Source: Bicyclus anynana (taxonomy: Eukaryota > Arthropoda > Insecta > Lepidoptera > Nymphalidae). Taken from it: a stretch of DNA of 64,000 bases. Each line of letters opens with the position of its first letter. Position 1 is the stretch's first letter. The stretch is from positions 14,120,142-14,184,141 of the forward strand of contig NC_069097.1 of the NCBI RefSeq assembly GCF_947172395.1, written 5' to 3'. Below are positions 10,458-21,012 of the stretch, in pieces. A model generated the notes under the pieces. The model was not told the origin of the DNA. It worked only from the letters and a program-made list of their open reading frames with translations, and did not search any database. The translations under genes were made by a program, and so were the position numbers.

Positions 10458-10555
10458 TTGGCGAGGAAGCTACGGAACCTGTTAACAGTAGTTCACGCTT
10501 GACGTTCGGTAATTTTTTTCGTCAATTGATTGGCTTCCGCAAACAGAGCAAATGA
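10458..10555 (+). CDS. Candidate terminal exon of a host gene
   Basis: A strong acceptor (CTTTTTTTCAG ending at 10457) opens a 98-bp frame ending TGA at 10553-10555. After two bases completing a split codon it encodes GEEATEPVNSSS, then RLTFGNFFRQLIGFRKQSK, then the stop. The composition is less AT-rich than its surroundings and shows no link to the transposon families here. There is no ATG because it would be the last exon. Upstream exons would lie on the plus strand, perhaps outside the window. The downstream AT-rich stretch suits a 3' UTR, with AATAAA-type signals near 11216-11230. I do not recognise the protein. The call is inference from splice context and protein-like composition; a chance open frame remains possible. 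Confidence 0.45.
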
Positions 10556-11340
10556 AGTCCGATTGAATTCGCGATGAGCCCTCACCAATTTATTTATGCT
10601 CATACTGCATCGCTATTCAAAATTGTGCACAACCACGATGTCAACGCTGACGCAACGACGAGCTAATCTAATATTAATATTTTGATAGATAAACTAAATA
10701 ATTGTTACCTAATTATACAAACTAAACACTAGGTTCACTTCTTTTCTCCTACGTAATTACATAAATAGATGTGTATTGTGTGTGTTTGCATAAAGTGCAC
10801 TAAAGTTTGCTTATTAGTTTCGGAGCTTAACATGAATCAACAGTAATTAAACATACGAAGTATTATAACATTTCGAGTAATTTTTAAATTTGTATCCGTA
10901 TCGTACCTATTCATAACTGTTGCCATTTATTTAAATATATATATTTTTTAATGTTTACTTTGTTTTCAACTATTTTATGTAGTATGTGTGTAATGTATTG
11001 TATTTTATGTTTCAACTATTTTATCTATACATGAGAAATAATCTACAAAAATGTATTAATAAGATAATTTTAGTATATAATATTAGTTGTAGGTATATAA
11101 TTAATTTGTAATTACAATAATATCCTCTTACAAATGCATCGTCGTGTTTACTCAAGGACGCGCTATGCGATTTAATTCTTAAGCATAATGTTATCTAGGC
11201 CTGTTTTAAGAAAAATAAAATAAAAATAAAATGCATTTTAATTGCACTGGCCAATTTAATAATATTTTAGTAGATTTTGTAGTACTTAGTCAATAGCATC
11301 TTTATATCCTGGGTATAGTTACTTACCACTTTCGTTCGTT
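10556..11340. other. AT-rich, possible 3' UTR then spacer
   Basis: No repeat heads are seen. AAATAAAATAAAAATAAAATG near 11216 offers several poly(A)-signal-like sites, about 660 bp after the candidate stop. Confidence 0.4.
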
Positions 11341-11442
11341 ATCAAATCATATTCGGCTCAATGCTGAGCTCGAGTCTCCTCTCAGAATGAGAGGGGTTAG
11401 GCCAATAGTCCACCACGCTGGCCCAATGGGGATTGGAAGACT
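11341..11442 (-). mobile_element. SINE B 3' fragment
   Basis: ATATTCGGCTCAATGCTGAGC through CCACCACGCTGGCCCAATG gives only the terminal third of the SINE. Confidence 0.75.
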
Positions 11443-11499
11443 AAGATAGTTACCTACCACTTTATGATTAAATAATAATACATAAAATACTTAATAGTT

Positions 11500-11780
11500 C
11501 ACGAGATTACTGCCATGTGGAATGTTATTGGTCCGATATTTGTTTCAGTCAATGGTCTAATACATACACCATAAGAAGCTTTCGCTTAACTGTTGGATCA
11601 AGAGTCGGATACAGAAGGCAGTGATCACTCACTCTGAAACCCTGAACACTGGTTGCTTGGGTGGCCACTCAAATGTCCCGGAACAGGAGGGTTAATTTTT
11701 TTTTTTTTAATTTTTAATAGTATTTTGTATTTGTAACATTGTTAATAATTTTAAAATAAAGAAAAAATAAATAAATGAGA
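11500..11780 (+). repeat. Possible LINE 3' UTR
   Basis: GGCCACTCAAATGTCCCGG and GGAGGGTTAA lie before T-rich then A-rich sequence ending AATAAAGAAAAAATAAATAA. It looks like the polyadenylated tail of a retroelement. No coding part remains. Confidence 0.35.
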
Positions 11781-12309
11781 GAAACTTAAAAGAGGTGAAA
11801 TATCTTATTGTATTCGATGATGAATTCGACGACGAACAAAGCGTTTAGAATAGCACCGCGAGTAGGTTTGCCCTGCAATCTGATTTACTGCAAATGCTAC
11901 AAAGGTTCGATTAAGTAAATAGATTTAAATTCATGGCGTTTGCACAAGAGGTATCATGCCAATGGAGCTAAAAAAAATCAGCACTTTTTAATTAATTCAC
12001 TTAATTGTATTTGTAAATATAAACCAAGTACAAAAATTAAATCTGTTTATCCTTTTATTTCGTGAGTATTTATTTCAAAGAAAATATTTTTTAAAGTTAA
12101 GATATTTTCACAAGTCACCTACAGGGAGTAACTACATTTATTCGGCTCTATTCAACCTCTGTTTATATAACATGGATGTTCTCTTTGAATATGCGTAAAC
12201 ATATTCAAAAGCTCGTGTCTATTCAGATTTCGCGGTTAAAATGAAGACAAGTGTGTTTACCACATGCGTGCTAACAAAGTTCAATGCTGTTATAAAAGTT
12301 CAGCTCAGT

Positions 12310-12368
12310 AAAACTATATACGGTCGAATTGAGAAACCTCCTCCTTTTTTTTGAAGTCGGTTAAAAAT
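12310..12368 (-). repeat. Copy of the AACCGACTTC-ended repeat
   Basis: CGGTCGAATTGAGAAACC, CTCCTCC and GAAGTCGGTTAAAAA repeat the end of the block at 1131-1320. Confidence 0.6.
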
Positions 12369-12599
12369 GTCGTGCGTGCAACTGTCCATTGTTATAAACA
12401 AATTTTTAATGGTCGACAGTAGAGCTATCCTTGTGAGAGAGAGTTTGTAGCTTTGATCCATGGTGCTTCAATGAGGGGAACTTGTGAGTACAATTTTCCT
12501 CTTCTTCTTCTTTGAGTTCAGCTTCGAAGGATACCTTTATATATTCTTTGGCGAGGCGAAAGAACTTTGCGGCACTCATATATTCAGTCCATTCTCGGA

Positions 12600-12845
12600 T
12601 ATTATGATTTTTTTTGACGTGACAACGTCTTATAATTTGATGGAGCCGGCTGCACACTCGAAAAAGATGACGTCAATCGTCGTTCCCTCGCTCTAGGGTT
12701 GCCAACTTTTTTTACAAGAAATAAAGTACATTCTGGTCTATATAGATTATTAAACAGTATTTTAGAAAACGAACATTTTCTTTTAAAAAATGGAACCATT
12801 CCAACAGTATTTTCTCATGACGTTGTCACGTTCAACTATCGTCAA
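12600..12845. mobile_element. Inverted-repeat element, likely MITE
   Basis: CGTGACAACGTC at 12618-12629 is exactly inverted at 12819-12830. The interior GGAGCCGGCTGCACACTCG and CAATCGTCGTTCCCTCGCTC has a composition unlike its neighbours. Short frames on both strands (83, 70, 65 and 66 codons) overlap it and match no family. Confidence 0.5.
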
Positions 12846-13918
12846 TTAACCGATTTTACAGACAACAGATTTTTATTGTTCGTATCTCTTTTACCATAGA
12901 CTATGCCCCACGTACACGACTTTCCTCACCTTATAAGTTATAGGTCTGGAAAAATTCACGTTCTTCTTCTTTGCACAAAAAAATCTTAATCATTTCATAG
13001 ATAGAAGCGTTTGAAGCGTGGTTAGTATGTTATAATGACCTTTCACAAACTTACAATAATGCACGCTGAAAATAATATCTCATTTAATGTATACATCAGC
13101 GAAACGCGAACGATCACGGATGAATGTGGTTACTCCCTTAGCTATCCCCAGTAGTTGATAGTACCAATATATTTGTGGTTAAGTTTTTGTACGTTCTCGA
13201 AACTTGCAAGTTACGTCATCAGTCTTCGTAGGATGCATGGGAAAAGTTTGTGATGGATTATTACACCACGAGACACAAAATTTGGCAGTATGTTGAAATA
13301 TTTTAATACTTAATGCAAATTTAGGTTTTAGCTAATTCGTTTCCAATAATTAAGACCACTATATATTTATAATCATAATATTAAATGACTTTCGAGTAAA
13401 AGATAATATTTTATACAATATTACAAGAATATACTATTGCAGCAAAGTGAAATTAACAAACAGGCTTGACTTTATTCTACGAAAAAGACAAGACATGGAA
13501 CCCACCCATAATTCAACTAGGTTGTATCACAAAATGAGCTGTGAAATTGCTTATTTAAATACGTATGACTCATGAACAGAAACTCTGAACAGAGACTAGA
13601 ACTACTGTTGAAAACTGCTTGAAAAACAAACCTATTTAAAAGAAACGACTAAAAGATTAAAAACAAAAGAAAAAACATAATTATTCTTGATACTTGGTAC
13701 AATTACTGTATTCATGAATACATTGATTGTAACAAGTTTATTAATATTACATTATTAAATTGATTATAACAATAATCAATTAAGGTGGAGGGTTATTTTA
13801 TTATTACAGTATTACAAATCTTTAAATGGGATTTCAGTTTGTTATTGTTTCATAGCTTGTAAATAAGAACAAAATGACATAATATGACATATATTCGGTG
13901 GGCAACTATTTTTGTCAG
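12846..13918. other. AT-rich spacer or intron
   Basis: No repeats or coding segments are recognised. It ends at an acceptor-like CTATTTTTGTCAG (to 13918). Confidence 0.45.
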
Positions 13919-14044
13919 GCAGTGTACCGACGCGCACTGCAGTCCGCTAATGTATGTAGATCTCCAAAAGCCGCCGTCTGGTTTCACTACAACGTTTACA
14001 GTACCTGCTTACTTGCCTCTAGTGCCTTCCATTTAATAAAATAA
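13919..14044 (+). CDS. Weak candidate terminal exon
   Basis: After an acceptor-like CTATTTTTGTCAG, a 41-codon frame with no stop runs to TAA at 14042-14044. It begins AVYRRALQSANVCRSPK and contains AAVWFHYNVYSTC. Composition is balanced against an AT-rich background. The minus strand is also open through part of this stretch, and the segment could instead be part of an unrecognised MITE. No protein family is recognised. Confidence 0.2.
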   Translation, partial: AVYRRALQSANVCRSPKAAVWFHYNVYSTCLLASSAFHLIK

Positions 14045-14225
14045 AAAAAATATATTTATTTATCACACAGTAACAAATTTCTAATACAATAATAGAGTAG
14101 ATCCTTATCTTGGGAGCCAGTGAATTCCCATTAGTGTTACTTTTTAAAATTAAGACGTTACATTACAAGTATTATTCAATTAAATAATAATCTATAGTAA
14201 TATCTAATAGTAGTCGTGAATTTAA

Positions 14226-14318
14226 TATTATCACTAAGCCCGCCAATCCGCATTAGAGCAGCGTGGTGGGTCCAAGTTCCATATCCCCTCTCCTTTATAG
14301 AGGGAGACCTGGCGTGGG
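14226..14318 (+). mobile_element. SINE D 3' fragment
   Basis: GCCAATCCGCATTAGAGCAGCGTGGTGGG, CATATCCCCTCTCC and GGAGACCTGGCGTGGGCCG match the 3' half seen at 20380-20476. Confidence 0.6.
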
Positions 14319-14360
14319 CCGTTAAAAACAAGCAAATAATGATGATGAAAATATTGATTA

Positions 14361-14505
14361 CTAGCAGACGACGCGTGGTTTCACCCGCGTGGTTCCCGTT
14401 CCCGTAGGAATACGGGGATAAAATACAGCCTACAGCATTCGCGGATAGTGTAGGATCCCAACAGTGAAAAAATTTTTCAAATCGGCTTTGTAGTTCCAGA
14501 GTTTT
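14361..14505 (-). mobile_element. Helitron 3' half
   Basis: CTAG (14361-14364) and the hairpin, then CCCGTAGGAATACGGGGATA and CAAATCGGCTTTGTAGTTCC. It is cut off by the SINE A that follows. Confidence 0.7.
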
Positions 14506-14509
14506 TGTT

Positions 14510-14815
14510 GACGACCTCCGTGGCGCAGTGGTAAGCGCGGTTGATTTACAAGACGGAGGTCCTGGGCTCGATCCCCGACTGGGCCGATTGAGGTTTTCTT
14601 AATTGGTCCAGGTCTGGTGGTGAGAGGCTTCGGCCGTGGCTAGTTACCACCCTACAGATAAAGACGTACCGCCAAGCAATTTAGCGTTCCGGTACGATGT
14701 CGTGTAGAAACCGAAAGGTGTGTGGATTTTCATCCTCCTAACAAGTTAGCCCGCTTCCATTTTAGACTGGATCATCACTTTCCATCAGGTGAGATTGTAG
14801 TCAAGAGCTAACTTG
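14510..14815 (+). mobile_element. SINE A, full length
   Basis: The complete tRNA head starts ACCTCCGTGGCGCAGTGG, with B-box GGGCTCGATCCCC. The full body ends with TCAGGTGAGATTGTAGTC and CTAACTTGT. It lies between two Helitrons and has no A-tail, because the next Helitron begins immediately. Confidence 0.9.
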
Positions 14816-15185
14816 TCTATACTAATATTATAAAGAGGAAAACTTCGTTTGTATGTTTGTTTGTTTGTTTGTTTGATTGTAATGAATAGGCTCAAGAACT
14901 ACTGGACCGATTTTAAAAATTCTTTCACTATTCGAAAGCTATATTATCCACAAGTAACATAGGCTAAATTTTATTTTGAAAAAAAATAGGGTTCCGTAAG
15001 ATATTTGGGTTTTTCGGACACAAGTTGTAAAAAATCAACCAGAAAAGTAGGGTAGGGGTAGGTAGGAGTAGGGTAGGGGTAAGGGTAGGCTAGGGGTAGG
15101 CTAGGGGTAGGCTAGGGGTAGGGTAGGGGTAGGATAGGGGTAGTTGAAAGTTTACATCGAGTTTCACGCGGACGAAGTCCGCTAG
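14816..15185 (+). mobile_element. Helitron with internal GGGTA minisatellite
   Basis: It starts TCTATACTAATATTATAAAG and ends with hairpin CACGCGGACGAAGTCCGCTAG. A tandem run of GGGTAGGGGTA/GGCTAGGGGTA units occupies 15047-15142. The copy at 59693-60403 carries the same motif in inverse orientation. Confidence 0.8.
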
Positions 15186-15321
15186 TGAAGAATAAAAAAG
15201 CTATAAAGGCCTGGCCCTGGATAATGATGATGAAAATATTGATTGAATCCAAAAATAATACCAATGACAAAATAGACACATTCAAATTAGGAATAAATAA
15301 AACCTCTAGAATGCTAAGTTC

Positions 15322-15456
15322 CTAATTTAAGTCGTAGAGCGACTCGCGCGTCACCTTGTGCGCGACCTGCCACAACACGACCCGACCGACCGCCGGCCGG
15401 ACATTACATGCATGATTAGCTGACTCCGATAGTCCGGTTACATGTCTAATTTGCAT
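15322..15456 (-). CDS. Small ORF in a CpG-rich patch, speculative
   Basis: A 44-codon minus-strand frame with ATG and TAG sits in a GC-rich island at 15335-15420. Its C-terminal part reads VGRVVLWQVAHK, then VTRESLYDLN. No acceptor-like site is obvious and no family is recognised. The CpG-rich patch may instead be a promoter, enhancer or old repeat. Confidence 0.15.
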   Translation of the reverse strand: MQIRHVTGLSESANHACNVRPAVGRVVLWQVAHKVTRESLYDLN

Positions 15457-15745
15457 TCAGACTAGATCAGACTAGAATAGATTCGAAATAGTGTCGTATA
15501 ATGGTCTACAATCTGTTAGAATATTTACCTTCGTCTGTTATTTATTAGTTTTTTTTGCAATAAATAAAATTTGTTAATCTTCGTCTCGTCCTGGCGTATT
15601 TCATATCGCTCGCTCATCCTGCTGAAAAAGGAAAAAAAAAATTCCGAGATTTTATTTTACGACTTTGGAAAATTAGACGGACATGGCGAAACTATAAGGG
15701 TTCCTTGTGGACTACGGAATCCTAAAAGCGAGTTCCATGTATTTA
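15457..15745. other. Unassigned
   Basis: No gene is recognised. A 65-codon frame at 15571-15768 runs into the SINE B below. Confidence 0.4.
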
Positions 15746-15749
15746 TTAA

Positions 15750-15926
15750 TTTCGTTTTAAGAAATTAAATATGACGTATCTCAAACGGTGAAGGAAAAAT
15801 CGTGAGGAAACCTGAGAGTTTTCTTAATTCTCTACATGTGTAAAGTCTGTCAATCAGCAACTTTCATTCAGAGAGGATATTCGTGCTCAACAGTGACTCG
15901 ATTATGGGTTAATTTTGGGTGGGGTA
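15750..15926 (+). mobile_element. SINE B, headless and internally deleted
   Basis: AAGAAATTAAATATGACG, ACGGTGAAGGAAAAATCG and GCTCAACAGTGACTCG match the SINE B body and end. Confidence 0.7.
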
Positions 15927-16147
15927 ATATGGGTTAAAAATTAAAATCCCTGTACACGCTAATATAGGCATGGATATATTGGTAAATTGGCCACAGACTT
16001 CGCTAGGTCGAGCGTGCGACCTTCGTCAGGTCAATAGCGAGGTACTCCGTTCAACCCAGCGTCGCGCGGATATGGAACCCGTTCTTGCGTAAGTCTAGCT
16101 TGCAAAGTGCACTTTACCACATTATTGTAGGTTTTGCTGCTGCACTG

Positions 16148-16446
16148 TTTTTTTTTATTCTTTACTACAATCTCACCTGATGGTAAGTGATGATGCAATC
16201 TAAGATGGAAACGGGCTAATTTTTTAGGATGAGGATGTAAATCCACACCTATTTCGGTTTCTACACGACATCGTACCGGAACGCTAAATCGCTTGGCGGT
16301 ACGCCTTTGTCAGTAGGGTGGTAACTAGCCACGGCCGAAGCCTCCCACCAGCCAGACCTGTACCAATTAAGAAAACCTCAATCGACCCAGCCGGAGATCG
16401 AACCCTCCGTCTAGTAAATCCACCGCGCATACCACTGCGCCACTGT
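16148..16446 (-). mobile_element. SINE A, full length
   Basis: A T-rich tail complement at 16148 is followed by the whole body and head, ending ACCACTGCGCCACTG. Divergence is moderate. Confidence 0.9.
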
Positions 16447-16699
16447 CTTTCTGTACACAAATCTGCAGGGTTATTATGTATTTCGGTGTACCACTCAAAT
16501 AGTGAGTCTCTACAACGTTTTTCAACATATTTTCGTTTATGCAATGTGTGTGAAAATTTTATACTATTAGATATGTTATGTGCCTACATAATCACCGCAA
16601 AAACTAATCGGAATTTACGCGCAGTGCGCACTGAGCGCACACATGGCCAATTTTGTGTTTACTTAAATTATATATAGTGTATTTTGTTGTAGGTTTTTT

Positions 16700-16998
16700 T
16701 TAGCCCAGTGGATATGACCTCTGCCTCGGATTTTGGAGGGTGTGGCTTCGAATCCGATCCGGGGCATGCACCTCCAACTTTTCAGTTGTGTGCATTTTAA
16801 GAATTTAAATATAACGTGTCTCAAACGGTGAAGGAAAAACATCGTGAGGAAACCTGCATACCTGAGAATTTTTTTAATTATATGCGTGTGTGAAGTCTGT
16901 CAATCCGCATTGGGCTAGCTTGGTGGACTATTGGCCTAACCTCATATTCTGAGAGGAGACTTGATCTCAGCAGTGAGGCGAATATGGGTTGACAACGA
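16700..16998 (+). mobile_element. SINE B, near full length
   Basis: Head TAGCCCAGTGGATATGACC, B-box near GGCTTCGAATCC, the full body, and CAGTGAGGCGAATATGGG with a short tail. Confidence 0.85.
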
Positions 16999-17045
16999 AT
17001 ACAAAAATTTACCTGAATGTAAAAATAATTAAATTTAAAGTTTTT

Positions 17046-17104
17046 TTTCAAACGCTGTTAATCGAACGTAGGACCTCTTGCACTTACACCACTGAGCCAA
17101 TGGG
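17046..17104 (-). mobile_element. tRNA-like SINE head
   Basis: On the minus strand it reads GGCTCAGTGGTGTAAGTGC, GAGGTCC and CGTTCGATTAAC: A- and B-box-like motifs at tRNA spacing. No body is recognisable. Confidence 0.4.
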
Positions 17105-17335
17105 GTTTAAAACCAAAATGCACAGGTATATAGTTATGATCCCGAATAACTATTATTATTATTAATCGCCATCCAAGCATTCCCAGGACATTCGACATGA
17201 CGGGTCAAGTGAACGATAAAAATCAAAGGAGTTATTCATTTGACTCAATTCACACAAAAAACAATCATAATTACATTACCACTGAACACAAAATCCAATA
17301 ACACTTATCCATCCTAACATTATCCTTCTTCGCAG

Positions 17336-17392
17336 GTTGTGGCTGTCAAAACGAAATTCTCTCATTGGAAATTAGACTCTAAAGTAAAGTGA
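17336..17392 (+). CDS. Weak candidate terminal exon
   Basis: The acceptor-like TATCCTTCTTCGCAG ends at 17335. It is followed by 18 sense codons (VVAVKTKFSHWKLDSKVK) and TGA at 17390-17392. It is too short to be tested by composition. The same bases are open in other frames. Confidence 0.2.
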   Translation, partial: VVAVKTKFSHWKLDSKVK

Positions 17393-17674
17393 TTTAAGGT
17401 TGGTTTTTGTTTGTGTTGTTGAGATGAAGCCAGGTCTTCAGATGAGGGTGGAATCTCACAAAAAGCCGTCCGACCGGTTGCGTGGTCGGTTCGCGACCGA
17501 TTCCAAATGATTCGAGTGTAGAATACCCCCGCTAAGATATTCATAATTTTTTCCTATTCGAAATTTGAATTTTCGGACAGCCGAAGATGTGGGTAGGCCG
17601 TGGATAATTAAGTATGAGGTAATAAGGTTAAAATTTATCTTAAAACAGTACATATATATTTTATGTATGTATTT
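17393..17674. other. Unassigned
   Basis: A less AT-rich patch at 17420-17520 is covered by a 60-codon minus frame. No family is seen. Confidence 0.4.
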
Positions 17675-18001
17675 TGACGGCCTCCGTGGCGCAGTGGTAT
17701 GCGCGGTGATATACAAGACGGAGGTCCTGGGTTCGATCCCCGGCTGGGCCGATTGAGATTTTCTTAATTTGTCCAGGTCTGGCTGGTGGGAGGCTTTGGC
17801 CGTGGCTAGTTACCACCCTACCGGCAAAGACGTACCGCCAAGCGATTTAGCGTTCCGGTACGATGTCGTGTAGAAACCGAAAGTGGTGTGGATTTTCAAC
17901 CTTCTCCTAACAAGTTAGCCCGCTTCCATCTTAGACTGCATCATCACTTACCATCAGGTGAGATTGTAGTCAAGGCCTAACTTGTAAAAAGAATAAAAAT
18001 A
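17675..18001 (+). mobile_element. SINE A, full length with A-rich tail
   Basis: This is one of the best copies: intact head GGCCTCCGTGGCGCAGTGG, B-box GGTTCGATCCC, complete body, and the AAAAAGAATAAAAAT tail. Confidence 0.92.
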
Positions 18002-18039
18002 TGTACTGTTTTAAAATTTAGTAACATTACCTACTTATA

Positions 18040-18240
18040 ACATAAAATTGAAAAATTTTAAAACCCCTGAAGGTCATGAAATTATTAATTACACTATCGA
18101 TCAAGTCATCAAAATTCTCTTTCAGTAGGCTTTCATTTGAGACCCCACGTCTTACTCATGTTCATTTTTAGGCCCACACGTTGAGAAGCTCTGCTGAGGT
18201 GGTTCAGCATGGTACTAAGGTCATCCATGATGGTAGGTAT
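18040..18240 (-). mobile_element. RTE-like fragment with shared flank
   Basis: The minus strand of about 18147-18235 encodes MDDLSTMLNHLSRASQ and RVGLKMNMSK, which fits an RTE reverse transcriptase just after the YADD region. The adjacent 18045-18145 matches 22497-22590. Only a short remnant survives. Confidence 0.5.
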
Positions 18241-18528
18241 GTACTACACCTAAATCTTGAATTTCAATCTTCGGTTCAATTTCCAGATAATAATTACACT
18301 AATTAAAGTTAAATATTTATAAGAAAACCTACAATTTTAGGTTAAGCATCGTCTTAGCATTATACCTACATATGAGTATAAGGTTTCAAAACCCTTTCAG
18401 TTTTACATTTCTAAAATTTTTACTGGCTTAAATTACGTACAGTTAGCTACAAATTTTGATTCATTTATTATATTTAACGATCTATATTCTTATATGGTGC
18501 TTACACCAACAATGCTGCTTCGTTAGAA

Positions 18529-18703
18529 GTTTCAATAGCTCAACGGTAAAAAGGCCTGACTCAACACCGAGAGGTCGTGGGTTCGATCCCCGCCCACTGC
18601 ATTATGGTCGTACCTACTCTTAACACAGTCTTTCCCGACTAACTGGAGGAGAAGGGGAATATTGGTCATGTTTACAAAGTTATAGCAAACATTCTTTAAT
18701 GAG
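18529..18703 (+). mobile_element. SINE C (tRNA-headed)
   Basis: The head has TCAATAGCTCAACGG, ACACCGAGAGGTCGTGGG and B-box GGTTCGATCCCC. The body is TCTTTCCCGACTAACTGG, GGGGAATATTGGTCATG and AAACATTCTTTAA. Copies lie at 27741-27897, 26990-27106 (minus) and 60914-61034. Confidence 0.75.
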
Positions 18704-18803
18704 AATGCGGGTAAAATATTTAGGGGTGATTATTATTTTTAAGTCACGATCACAATCTGATGTTAATTTTATTACCAACATCCCCCGTGCCTCGTAAAGC
18801 ACG

Positions 18804-18981
18804 TTAATTCACTATTTTGGTCTTTATTATCAACTTATTAAAATAGACATCAAATCTTTTGTCAAAATGTCATTTACTTACAGTGTGATATCCACCAGTA
18901 AGCACCGGATGACATTTGTTACATGGAATCTCAATTTCGTACCTATATGTCAACTAGCATACGCCAAAGATAGTGAATTAG
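18804..18981. mobile_element. MITE, TAATTCACTATTTTGG family
   Basis: The left end TTAATTCACTATTTTGGTC and the inverse of GATAGTGAATTAGCC form terminal inverted repeats. The interior has CACCGGATGACATTTGT. Related copies are at 29063-29186 and 46151-46349. Confidence 0.65.
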
Positions 18982-19583
18982 CCTGCTGTCTCGGATAATA
19001 CGAAGATTTTATACTATTAGATATGTCACTAGCGGGTCGAAACTGAGGCGAAAAAAAGCGGCTAATTGTCTTAATTTCATTTAGTCACATAGTAAACAAC
19101 GAAAGTTATTTAAACAAATAATAAGTAAATTTTGACCACAATGTCGAGTTGTGTGTTCAGGAAGTGTAAAAACTATTTATTCATAAATATATAATGTAAT
19201 TAAATACAAAATTGTGCGTGTGTGCGCTAGGTGCAGAAGTTAAATTTGGATTACTTTTTGCGGTGATTTTGTAGGCACATAACATGTCTAACAGTATAAA
19301 ATATTTGTCTGAACGTGATAGCTTATAAAGTCAATGGTAAAAAGAAAAAAGAAAAAATATTAAAAAAGCAATATAGATAATATTAAAAACTTTAATACGC
19401 CGCCGCGTGTACTTGTTAACGTTCTAGGTCGTTATAAAACATCTAGGTCGCCTTTTAAAACCTAAGAAAAGCGATAAGTGTTTGCGCGGGGGTGGAAAAA
19501 CTGAAAACTAAGGGAAATTTCTAATGAGGAAAGCCATACTTGCGCTTGGAACATGTCTTAGTGACGAAGAGATTTACGCGTTA
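18982..19583. other. AT-rich spacer
   Basis: No repeat or gene is recognised. Confidence 0.5.
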
Positions 19584-19589
19584 GCTCGA

Positions 19590-20010
19590 GCGGCTATTGC
19601 TAATATTATAAACTAGGAAAACACACAATTTCACCCACTTCCCTTGGGAATATGGGGGATAAAATATAGCCTATTCTTTTATTCTTTACAAGTTAGCCCT
19701 GGACTACAATCTCACCTGATGGAAATTGATGATTTAATCTAAGACACAAGCGGGCTAACTTGTTTGGAGGAGTATGAAAATCCACACACGGTTTCTACAC
19801 CACATCGTAACGGAACGTCTTTGTCGGTAGGTAACTAGCCACGGCCGAAGCCTCCCACCAGCCAGACCTGGGCCAATTAAGAAAACCTCAATCGGCCTAG
19901 CTGGGAATTCATATGATAGTGTAGCTTACCATTGGTGAAAGATTTTTTCAAATCGGTGCAGTAGTTTCAGAGCTCAATACAAACAAACAATCAACTAATC
20001 TCTCCTGTGT
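19590..20010 (-). mobile_element. Helitron remnant split by SINE A
   Basis: TATGGGGGATAAAATATAGCC on the left and ATAGTGTAGCTTACCATTGG with CAAATCGGTGCAGTAG on the right match one Helitron body. A SINE A lies between them. Confidence 0.6.
19676..19908 (-). mobile_element. SINE A, head lost, inside a Helitron
   Basis: TTTATTCTTTACAAGTTAGC through the body to CAATCGGCCTAGCTGGG. ATTC occurs at both junctions and may be part of a short target duplication. Confidence 0.8.
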
Positions 20011-20285
20011 TCGAGTCGGGTCGGGCTATGTACATTTCATTTTTTTAAGGAACTTTCAATAATTATTCTAACCGTGTGGCGCTAACATGGGACCAATGAG
20101 ATAATCTCGTGACGAAAAATAGATCAAATTCAACCAATGGCAGGTCAACCGGAAATAACGCTATCTCTTTCATTGCGTTGGTACGAAAGAGATGGGGCTG
20201 GGACAACTCCGCCGCTATTGGATGACGTTTTGTCTATTTTCTCTTCATTTGGTCGCATGTTAGCGTCACGGGAAGGGTTAAATCC

Positions 20286-20476
20286 TCGTGCCTTGGAAGA
20301 GCACCTTCAGCCGTCTGTTCCGGTCATAATCATTCATTAACATTCGATAGGGATAGGTTATATAATCAAACATGGTCATTCTACATTCACCAACCCGCAT
20401 TTGGAGAGCGTGGTGGATCTATGATCAATATCCCCTCTCCTACATTGAGGTAGGTCTGAGGTGAGCCGTAAAAATA
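20286..20476 (+). mobile_element. SINE D 3' part
   Basis: CGTGCCTTGGAAGAGCACC, GCCGTCTGTTCCGGTCAT and CACCAACCCGCATTTGGAG match the SINE D middle and end. A 67-codon frame at 20137-20340 overlaps its start and is not supported. Confidence 0.6.
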
Positions 20477-20870
20477 GGCTGATATTTACTTTAAATATTG
20501 TTTAATATTCTTAAAGTTTTCTTAAAACTGTTTCATGTAGCTACTCGTATTTATATCAAAATTGCCATAAGTAATAAACAAAACATCAAAGTCACTGCAG
20601 TATTCATTGGGAGTGATTTTAATTAGTTTCTCGAACGATTATACAGTCGTTTAGCTTCCAGCGAAAACAATGCATTTTAAACCGCAGAACCAGCACGTTT
20701 ATAGTCCAAGAGATGAACGCCGACACAGACATTGCGGGTGGACATTGACAAGCAACTTCCAATAATAAGGCAGAGAACGTCGAAAATGTTTCATCAAAAT
20801 TCAATGGTTGTACTTAATCATCATCATTCTTATAGTACTTAATCATCATCATTCTCATAACTTATCATTA
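20477..20870. other. AT-rich spacer
   Basis: It contains a short duplication of TACTTAATCATCATCATTCT near 20812-20860. No gene is seen. Confidence 0.5.
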
Positions 20871-20872
20871 TA

Positions 20873-21012
20873 TTAGCTGACGCCGCGCTTTTACCTACGT
20901 GGTTCTCGTTCCCGTAGGAATACTGGGATAATGTATAGTCTAAAGTCTTCCTCGATAAATGGGCTATCTAACACTGAAATAATTTTTCAAATCGGTACTC
21001 AGACCAGTAGTT
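20873..21012 (-). mobile_element. Helitron 3' part
   Basis: TTAG in place of CTAG, then GACGCCGCGC, CCCGTAGGAATACTGGGATA and GATAAATGGGCTATCTAACA. Confidence 0.65.

Noticed and set aside
15047..15142. Telomere-like repeat
   Set aside because: Units are GGGTAGGGGTA, not the insect TTAGG, and they sit inside a Helitron.
17675..17750. Possible functional tRNA gene at the head of SINE A (and SINE B, C, D heads)
   Set aside because: A- and B-box-like motifs are present, but each head is followed by the same SINE body and recurs many times. Mature tRNA pairing and termination are not convincing.
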